Below the pieces are notes generated by a model, which was not told where the DNA came from, did no database searches, and worked only from the letters and a program-made list of their open reading frames with translations. Made by a program: the position numbers and the translations under genes. This document shows, piece by piece, positions 6,848-11,228 of a stretch of 11,228 nt of DNA; positions within the stretch are counted from its first letter, which is position 1; every line of letters starts with the position of its first letter. Where the stretch lies: contig JAIXSD010000219.1 in NCBI GenBank assembly GCA_027484885.1, forward strand, positions 1-11,228, written 5' to 3'. The DNA comes from Rubrivivax sp. (GTDB lineage: Bacteria; Pseudomonadota; Gammaproteobacteria; Burkholderiales; Burkholderiaceae_C).

Positions 6848-8080
6848 ATGAGAATTGGAACGAGCGTGTTCCTCACACCCGTGGCCCTGGCCCTGATCAC
6901 CCTGGCCGGTGCCGCACAAGCGCAAACTGCTGGTGACTCTGCGTTTTCCTTTTCCGGTTTTGGCACCCTGGGCTTGGTCAAGTCCAGCTCTGACACCGGC
7001 AAGTACGCCCTCTACAGCCAACCGCGTGGCGCCGATACCTCGGTGACGGGCGAAGTCGACAGCAAGCTGGGCTTGCAGGTCACGGCGCGCGCCAACGCCA
7101 TGTTCTCGGGCACCGTGCAGGTGCTGACCAAGCAGGACGGCAAGGGCAAGTTCACCCCGGGCCTGGAATGGGCCTTCGTCAAAGCCCAGGTTTCGCCCAA
7201 TCTGGCCCTGCGTTTGGGCCGCATGGGCGGCCCGTTCTTCGCCGTGTCGGATTTCCGCGATGTGGGCTTCGCGAACACTTGGTTGCGCCCTCCGCAGGAT
7301 GTCTATGGCCAAGTGCCAGTCAGCCACTTTGATGGTGCAGATCTGAGCTACCAGACCACTCTGGGCTCGGCCACCGTGACGGCTCAGTTGTACGGCGGCA
7401 AGTCCTCGAACTACGTCACCAGCAACAAGGTCGAGCTGGACAAAGTCGTGGGTATCAACGCCACGGTCGAACTCGACGGCGGCCTGACCTTACGCTTTGG
7501 TCATGTCGACAGCAAGCTGACAGTCAACAGCAACACCTTGGCGACCATCGTCGGCGCGCTGCGCAACCCGGCGCTGGCCCCCCTGAGCCCGACCTTTGCG
7601 GCCCTGGGCAATCGGCTGGACGCTACCGACAAGAAGGCCACCTTCACCGGGATCGGCGCCAACTACGACCAGGGCGATTGGCTTGCCAACTTTGAGTACA
7701 CCCAGCGCCGTACCGACTCCTATGTGTCGGACACCAACGGCTGGTACCTGACGGTGGGCCATCGCTTCGGTAAGTTCACGCCTTACCTGACGATGTCTGA
7801 GCTCAAAGTGGTTGATGCCAACGCGGTCAACGACATCCCGGCCCCAACGCCGCAACTGGCCGGGTTGAAGGCTGGGGTCAATCTGGTGTTGGCCGGTCAA
7901 GCCATCAGCCAGAAAACCAAAGCGTTGGGCCTGCGTTGGGATGCCTATCGCAATATCGCGATCAAGGCGCAGTACGAACGCATCCAACCCAAGACCCAGG
8001 GTCTGTTCCTGGTGCCGGTCAACGGCACCGTGGTTGGCAATGTCAACGTCTACAGCATCGCTGTGGACACCGTGTTCTGA
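6848..8080 (+). CDS. Outer-membrane beta-barrel porin
   Basis: The protein is 410 residues from the ATG at 6848, which has an excellent Shine-Dalgarno (AAAGGAG, 6835-6841) 6 nt upstream. The frame stays open to 6656 but upstream starts lack such a site. A signal peptide is clear: MRIG, a hydrophobic core, and AQA at 23-25 with cleavage before Gln26. The mature chain alternates hydrophobic and polar residues in many short strands rich in Gly, Tyr and Thr (for example LGLQVTARANAMFSGTVQVL and WYLTVGHRFGKFTPYLTM). It ends in VYSIAVDTVF; a C-terminal phenylalanine is the recognition signal for outer-membrane barrel assembly. Length and layout fit a general or substrate-specific porin, but I cannot name the ligand or subfamily. 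It heads a three-gene unit, with a binding protein 14 nt downstream, so it may admit the ligand of that protein. Codon choice is less GC3-extreme than in the upstream genes, as often seen in highly expressed genes. Confidence 0.85.
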   Translation: MRIGTSVFLTPVALALITLAGAAQAQTAGDSAFSFSGFGTLGLVKSSSDTGKYALYSQPRGADTSVTGEVDSKLGLQVTARANAMFSGTVQVLTKQDGKGKFTPGLEWAFVKAQVSPNLALRLGRMGGPFFAVSDFRDVGFANTWLRPPQDVYGQVPVSHFDGADLSYQTTLGSATVTAQLYGGKSSNYVTSNKVELDKVVGINATVELDGGLTLRFGHVDSKLTVNSNTLATIVGALRNPALAPLSPTFAALGNRLDATDKKATFTGIGANYDQGDWLANFEYTQRRTDSYVSDTNGWYLTVGHRFGKFTPYLTMSELKVVDANAVNDIPAPTPQLAGLKAGVNLVLAGQAISQKTKALGLRWDAYRNIAIKAQYERIQPKTQGLFLVPVNGTVVGNVNVYSIAVDTVF

Positions 8081-8094
8081 GAGGGAGGCCTGAC

Positions 8095-8547
8095 ATGAGC
8101 ATCAAGCATCTGATCTCTCTGAACGTCCCCGCCCTGCGTCTGGCCTTGGGTGTCACCCTGGGCGTTTCGGCCCTGGCTGCACAAGCCCAGGTGGCGGTGA
8201 TCGTCAACAGCAAGAGCCCCACGGCCAGCATGACGGCCGACCAGGTTGCCACCATCTTCCTCGGCAAGTCGAACGTGCTGCCCAGCGGCGCGGCGGCTGC
8301 GGCCACGGATTTGCCAGACGGCTCCGCGGTGCGCGACCAGTTCTACAGCAAGGTGACCGGCAAGCAAGGCCCGCAGGTCAAGGCCGCTTGGTCGCGCCTG
8401 GTGTTTTCGGGCAAGGCCACACCTCCCAAGGAACTGGCCTCGGCGGCTGAAGTGAAGAAGTTTGTGGCCGCCAATCCCGATGCCATCGGCTATATCGAGA
8501 AATCCGCTGTGGACGGCAGCGTCAAGGTGGTCCTGAGCGTAGACTGA
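8095..8547 (+). CDS. Small PstS-like periplasmic phosphate-binding-type protein
   Basis: The protein is 150 residues from the ATG at 8095, with GGGAGG at 8083-8088. A signal peptide ends in AQA (29-31), leaving a mature chain of about 119 residues. The sequence follows the PstS-like substrate-binding pattern: SMTADQVATIFLGK, RDQFYSKVTGK, an AAWSRLVFSGK segment, then a serine/alanine-rich SAAEVKKFVAANPDAIGYIEKSAV. Full PstS proteins have two lobes and well over 300 residues, so this is a one-lobe, short relative. Such short proteins are commonly annotated as phosphate ABC transporter substrate-binding proteins, but no permease or ATPase gene is in the window. Its neighbours are a porin (14 nt upstream) and a chemoreceptor (57 nt downstream), so a sensing role is at least as likely as transport. 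The true ligand is unknown. Confidence 0.8.
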   Translation: MSIKHLISLNVPALRLALGVTLGVSALAAQAQVAVIVNSKSPTASMTADQVATIFLGKSNVLPSGAAAAATDLPDGSAVRDQFYSKVTGKQGPQVKAAWSRLVFSGKATPPKELASAAEVKKFVAANPDAIGYIEKSAVDGSVKVVLSVD

Positions 8548-8563
8548 TCCAACGCTCAACCCG

Positions 8564-8588
8564 GGTGCGCCGTCGGGCGCGGCGCACC
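8564..8588 (+). repeat. Intercistronic stem-loop between the binding-protein and chemoreceptor genes
   Basis: A perfect 9-bp stem, GGTGCGCCG (8564-8572) with CGGCGCACC (8580-8588), has a 7-nt loop. No T tract follows, so it is not a standard intrinsic terminator. It ends 6 nt before the GGAGG ribosome-binding site of the chemoreceptor, so it could stabilise the upstream mRNA, block 3' decay or limit expression of the receptor relative to the two upstream genes. Confidence 0.55.
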
Positions 8589-8604
8589 AGCACTGGAGGT
8601 TCGA

Positions 8605-10119
8605 ATGAATGTAAAGACCAGAATCTGGCTCTTGCCTGTGTTTGCAGCGTTGATCTTTGCCATCGGCATCGCAGTCGTGTGGGGCTTCTCGGCCCGCACC
8701 TCGTCGGCGATCAATGCCGTGGGCCAGGTTCACTACCCCTATGTGGATGCCACCACGCAACTGGCCGCCCAGCTGGAAGCGCTCGGTGCAACCATCCAGA
8801 GTGCCGTGGCTGAGGGTGAAAAGAAGCGCCTCGACGAAGCCAAGGAGCGAGCTACCAGCATTCGCAAGCTCTTGGATGCCATTGCCAAGATCGAAGGCAA
8901 GGCCGACACCGCCGCCAAGCTGAAGTCGGGTTTCGACGCCTACTTCGCGGCTTCGGTGGACACGGCCGAGCTGTTTCTGGGCATCAAGCAAGGCGACCAA
9001 GCCGGTGCGATTCCCAAGATGCAGGCTGCGCTCAAGACCCTGGATGCCGAGGTCAAGCTCGCTCGTGTGGACGCCAGCGAAGGCTTCGAGAGCGGCCTGC
9101 ACAAGGCCGAGGGCGGCGTGTCCGCCAGCCTGTTTGCCATCGTGATCAGCGGTTTGGTCGTGGTGGTGGCGCTGGGGGTCGGCTCTTTCCTGGTGATTGG
9201 CAGCGTCTGGCGCCAGCTGGGTGGCGAACCAGAGTACGCCCGCGATGTGATGCGTCAGATGGCCGATGGCGATCTCTCGCAAGACATCCAGGTGGCGCCT
9301 GGCGCTGAGGGCAGCTTGCTCGATGCGGTGCGCGCCATGTCGCAAGGCCTGGCCGCCATCGTCAGCGATGTGCGCTTGGGCACCGATTCCATGTCGGTGG
9401 CTTCTCGCGAAATCGCGGTTGGCAACCACGACCTGTCGGTGCGCACCGAGAAGCAGGCGACCTCGCTGGAACAGACCTCCGGCAATATGCAAACCCTGAC
9501 CGACACCGTGCGCCAGAGCGCCGAAGCGGCGGCTCAGGCCAACCAGCTGGCCGGCTCGGCCGCCACGGTGGCGCGCAAGGGCGGCGAGGTGGTGGCCCAG
9601 GTGGTCTCGACCATGGAAGAGATCAACACCAGCTCCAAGAAGATCAACGACATCATTGGCGTGATCGATGGCATCGCCTTCCAGACCAACATCCTGGCAC
9701 TGAATGCTGCCGTGGAAGCGGCGCGTGCGGGTGAGCAGGGCCGTGGGTTTGCCGTGGTGGCCAGCGAAGTGCGCTCTCTGGCACAGCGCTCGGCCGAAGC
9801 GGCCAAGGAGATCAAATCCTTGATCGGAGCCAGCGTCGATCGGGTCGAGTCGGGCAGTCGCCTGGTGCGCGACGCCGGTGCCACCATGACCGAGATCGTG
9901 GCCAGCGTCCAGCGCGTGTCCGACATCATCGGTGAAGTGACTGCCGCCTCTGGCGAACAAAGTCAGGGCATCGGTCTGGTCAATCAGTCGGTGGTGCAGC
10001 TCGATCAGATGACGCAGCAGAACGCGGCCCTGGTCGAAGAGGCGGCTGCTGCAGCCAGCAGCCTGGAGCAGCAAGCCCAATCCTTGCAAGCGGCCGTGGC
10101 CACCTTCAAGCTGCGCTGA
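8605..10119 (+). CDS. Methyl-accepting chemotaxis protein (transmembrane chemoreceptor)
   Basis: This 504-residue receptor has a short N-terminal cytoplasmic lead, transmembrane segment 1 (about 8-28), a mostly helical periplasmic domain of about 140 residues (four-helix-bundle type by appearance), transmembrane segment 2 (about 174-200), a HAMP-like linker with [19 protein letters not shown] (206-224) and a long coiled-coil signalling domain. The hairpin tip [16 protein letters not shown] (371-386), which contacts CheA and CheW, is intact. The ATG at 8605 has GGAGG at 8595-8599. It ends at AVATFKLR and lacks a CheR/CheB-binding pentapeptide of the NWETF kind, so adaptation would depend on other receptors or direct modification. 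It is the last gene of the porin/binding-protein unit. Receptors can sense through a periplasmic binding protein, and the small PstS-like protein next door is the obvious candidate; this is inference. Confidence 0.93.
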   Translation: MNVKTRIWLLPVFAALIFAIGIAVVWGFSARTSSAINAVGQVHYPYVDATTQLAAQLEALGATIQSAVAEGEKKRLDEAKERATSIRKLLDAIAKIEGKADTAAKLKSGFDAYFAASVDTAELFLGIKQGDQAGAIPKMQAALKTLDAEVKLARVDASEGFESGLHKAEGGVSASLFAIVISGLVVVVALGVGSFLVIGSVWRQLGGEPEYARDVMRQMADGDLSQDIQVAPGAEGSLLDAVRAMSQGLAAIVSDVRLGTDSMSVASREIAVGNHDLSVRTEKQATSLEQTSGNMQTLTDTVRQSAEAAAQANQLAGSAATVARKGGEVVAQVVSTMEEINTSSKKINDIIGVIDGIAFQTNILALNAAVEAARAGEQGRGFAVVASEVRSLAQRSAEAAKEIKSLIGASVDRVESGSRLVRDAGATMTEIVASVQRVSDIIGEVTAASGEQSQGIGLVNQSVVQLDQMTQQNAALVEEAAAAASSLEQQAQSLQAAVATFKLR

Positions 10120-10138
10120 ACCCAAGCCGGCTCCACAG

Positions 10139-10161
10139 CCCTGGCCCGCCAGGGTCTTCTT
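10139..10161 (+). terminator. First terminator hairpin after the chemoreceptor gene
   Basis: A 6-bp stem, CCCTGG (10139-10144) with CCAGGG (10149-10154), has a CCCG loop and is followed by TCTTCTT (10155-10161). It lies 20 nt after the stop codon and is the first of two tandem hairpins. Confidence 0.6.
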
Positions 10162-10163
10162 CC

Positions 10164-10196
10164 AGCCCGCCGCTGCCTCGCACCGGCGGGCTTTCT
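10164..10196 (+). terminator. Second, stronger intrinsic terminator
   Basis: A 9-bp GC-rich stem, AGCCCGCCG (10164-10172) with CGGCGGGCT (10184-10192), has an 11-nt loop and continues into TTTCT (10192-10196). With the hairpin just upstream it should end transcription of the porin - binding protein - chemoreceptor unit, separating it from the rhodanese operon. Confidence 0.75.
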
Positions 10197-10201
10197 ATAA
10201 T
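10196..10201 (+). promoter_or_regulatory. Candidate -10 box of the rhodanese-grxC unit
   Basis: A perfect TATAAT sits 43 nt before the TTG start of the rhodanese gene and directly adjoins the T tail of the preceding terminator. No -35 box resembling TTGACA is found 16-18 bp upstream, because that stretch is the terminator loop and stem. The start site would be near 10208. Confidence 0.5.
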
Positions 10202-10243
10202 CTCGCCTCCACTCTTTCACGGACGCCTCACGGCCGCTGCCCT

Positions 10244-10654
10244 TTGAACTTCTTGCTCGACAACTGGATTTTGGTCTTGGCTGCGCTGACTTCGGGCGGC
10301 CTTTTGCTCTGGCCCACGCTGGCGAACGGCGCGCAGGGTGGGGCGGTCAACACGGCCGAAGCCGTGCGTCTGATGAACCGTGAGAAGGCGGTGCTGATCG
10401 ATGTGTGCGAGCCAGCCGAGTTCGCCTCAGGCCATGTCGCCGGCGCGCGCAATGTGCCCCTGGCTTCGCTGGAAGGCCACAAGAGCTTGCCTAGCAACAA
10501 GAGCCTGCCTGTGGTGGTGGTGTGCCAAAGTGGCGCCCGCGCAGGCCGTGCTGCGGCGCAGCTGCGCAAGCTGGGTTACGAGAAAGCCGTGCCCCTGGCC
10601 GGCGGCCTGAACGCCTGGCGCGAAGCCAATCTGCCCGTCGAAAAGAGTGCCTGA
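10244..10654 (+). CDS. Membrane-anchored single-domain rhodanese-like sulfurtransferase
   Basis: The protein is 136 residues with a TTG start giving MNFLLDNW, the N-terminus typical of this family in Burkholderiales; no ATG exists before codon 44, which would delete the anchor. One hydrophobic segment (about 8-24) is a likely membrane anchor or uncleaved signal, followed by a single rhodanese domain: VLIDVCEPAEFASGHVAGARNVPL (50-73, conserved strand and CDC25-like turn) and the active-site loop CQSGAR (94-99) with catalytic Cys94, then LAGGLNAW (118-125). It would carry persulfide sulfur on Cys94; the physiological acceptor is unknown. grxC follows 43 nt downstream and then secB, a conserved order in betaproteobacteria. 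Between the strand and the loop lies a short in-frame duplication (KSLPSNKSLP). No strong Shine-Dalgarno precedes the TTG, so expression may be modest. Confidence 0.9.
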   Translation: MNFLLDNWILVLAALTSGGLLLWPTLANGAQGGAVNTAEAVRLMNREKAVLIDVCEPAEFASGHVAGARNVPLASLEGHKSLPSNKSLPVVVVCQSGARAGRAAAQLRKLGYEKAVPLAGGLNAWREANLPVEKSA

Positions 10655-10697
10655 GCTCGGCTCAGCTGCACACGCCTTGGTTTTTGAGGAGTCGGCC

Positions 10698-10961
10698 ATG
10701 AGCCACGTCAAGATGTACACCACCCAGGTCTGCCCCTACTGTGTGCGGGCCAAGGCCTTGCTGAAGCAGCGGGGCGTCGAGCAGATCGAAGAAATTCGCA
10801 TCGACCTGAACCCGGCCGAGCGCGACGCCATGATGGCGCTGACCGGCCGCCGCACCGTGCCGCAGATCTTCATCGGCGACACCCATGTCGGCGGTTGCGA
10901 CGATCTGATTGCCCTGGACCAGCGTGGCGGCCTGCAGACGCTGCTGCAAGCGACTGTTTGA
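10698..10961 (+). CDS. grxC: Glutaredoxin 3
   Basis: This 87-residue dithiol glutaredoxin has the CPYC active site at 12-15, the cis-proline TVP at 53-55 and the glutathione-binding GGCDD at 65-69. It reduces protein disulfides and glutathione mixed disulfides in the cytoplasm at the expense of glutathione. The ATG at 10698 has GAGGAG (10686-10691) 6 nt upstream; an upstream in-frame start at 10647 would add 17 residues not seen in the family and overlap the rhodanese gene. Cys67 in GGCDD is a third cysteine often found in this subgroup. It lies 43 nt after the rhodanese gene and upstream of secB. Confidence 0.96.
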   Translation: MSHVKMYTTQVCPYCVRAKALLKQRGVEQIEEIRIDLNPAERDAMMALTGRRTVPQIFIGDTHVGGCDDLIALDQRGGLQTLLQATV

Positions 10962-11004
10962 TCGGATCGGGGGCAGGGCTTTCATCCGGCCCTTTGGCGC
11001 CCCG

Positions 11005-11026
11005 TGCCCGATTTCAAGAGCGGGCA
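11005..11026 (+). repeat. Hairpin in the grxC-secB intergenic region
   Basis: TGCCCG (11005-11010) and CGGGCA (11021-11026) can pair around a 10-nt loop. No T tract follows, and C residues flank it, so termination is not supported; it may be only a by-product of high GC. Confidence 0.3.
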
Positions 11027-11056
11027 GACCCCCACAGACTGAAATATTCGCTGCGC

Positions 11057-11062
11057 CATAAT
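11057..11062 (+). promoter_or_regulatory. Candidate -10 box upstream of secB
   Basis: CATAAT matches TATAAT at five of six positions. No convincing -35 element lies 16-18 bp upstream. A start near 11069 would place the next hairpin at the very 5' end of the secB transcript. Confidence 0.35.
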
Positions 11063-11072
11063 CAGCCCCGCT

Positions 11073-11109
11073 GCCCGCAGCAAAGAAGCTGGCGGGCCTT
11101 TACTTTTTT
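11073..11109 (+). terminator. Terminator-like hairpin and T tract just before secB
   Basis: GCCCGCAGC (11073-11081) pairs with GCT-G-GCGGGC (11088-11097) with one bulged G and an AAAGAA loop. CTTTACTTTTTT follows (11098-11109), including six consecutive T residues. This is a good intrinsic terminator and ends only 12 nt before the secB ATG. It may end grxC transcripts or act as an attenuator in the secB leader. Confidence 0.65.
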
Positions 11110-11121
11110 GGGAAACCCATC

Positions 11122-11228
11122 ATGGCCGAAGAGAACAACACCCCCGTCTTCCAGATTCAGCGCATGTACCTGAAGGATCTGTCGCTGGAGCAACCCAACG
11201 CCCCGCAAATCCTGCTGGAACAAACCCA
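11122..11228 (+). CDS. secB: Protein-export chaperone SecB, 3' end outside window
   Basis: Only the first 35 codons are present. The N-terminus [20 protein letters not shown] matches SecB closely: the family has E-x-x-x-F-x-I-Q-R-x-Y-x-K-D-L-S-x-E-x-P-N-A-P, and the rest here reads [15 protein letters not shown]. SecB is a cytosolic homotetrameric chaperone that keeps outer-membrane and periplasmic precursors, such as porins, unfolded and delivers them to SecA. The ATG at 11122 has only a weak GGG-A upstream and follows a strong hairpin with a T tract by 12 nt, so leader structure may influence its expression. The gene runs off the window end. Confidence 0.95.
   Translation, partial: MAEENNTPVFQIQRMYLKDLSLEQPNAPQILLEQT

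Noticed and set aside
8050..10125. Minus-strand open frame of 691 codons opposite the binding protein and chemoreceptor
   Set aside because: It crosses the ends of three plus-strand genes and their ribosome-binding sites, is His/Gly/Gln-rich and has no domain pattern.
10895..11173. Open frame of 92 codons across the grxC-secB intergenic region
   Set aside because: It overlaps the ends of both grxC and secB, covers a terminator hairpin and has no recognisable domain or ribosome-binding site.

Overview
The window looks like a chromosomal segment of a high-GC betaproteobacterium of the order Burkholderiales. The Rubrivivax/Roseateles/Leptothrix side of the order fits best, but that placement is inference. 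It rests on GC-biased third codon positions, the order rhodanese - glutaredoxin (grxC) - secB next to gpmA, a catalytically dead dihydroorotase followed directly by a PlsC-type acyltransferase, and a chemoreceptor with the GGEP linker common in this group.

Layout. Positions 1-2050 hold the 3' part of a pyrC'-like (pyrX) pseudo-dihydroorotase and a lysophospholipid acyltransferase one base downstream. Positions 2109-4614 hold a tight pair: a 529-residue thymidine/AMP phosphorylase of the archaeal-like family and a 299-residue PRPP synthetase that also resembles archaeal enzymes. Positions 4689-5840 encode a degenerate HD-GYP-type protein that lacks the HD metal dyad. Its end converges on gpmA (phosphoglycerate mutase, minus strand, 5907-6656), with a GC-rich hairpin between them. 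The 191-bp divergent region 6657-6847 is dense in palindromes and has a good gpmA promoter candidate. Positions 6848-10119 form a three-gene unit: an outer-membrane porin, a very short PstS-like periplasmic binding protein and a methyl-accepting chemotaxis protein, closed by two tandem terminator hairpins. Positions 10244-11228 hold a membrane-anchored rhodanese, glutaredoxin 3 and the start of secB, cut by the window edge.

How the genes work together. The left half is nucleotide and phosphoribosyl metabolism: an assembly subunit for aspartate transcarbamoylase, an AMP phosphorylase candidate, and a PRPP synthetase whose by-product AMP could be that phosphorylase's substrate. The porin - binding protein - chemoreceptor unit lies between gpmA and the rhodanese operon and has no ABC permease beside it. 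It may be a self-contained sensing module in which the porin admits a ligand, the binding protein captures it and the chemoreceptor reports it. The right end is housekeeping thiol chemistry and protein export.

The most interesting items are the phosphorylase/PRPP-synthetase pair, the porin/mini-PstS/chemoreceptor cassette with its operator-like palindromes, and two apparent pseudoenzymes (pyrX and the degenerate HD-GYP). No IS element, CRISPR array, tRNA or rRNA was recognised. No gene-free stretch exceeds 300 bases.
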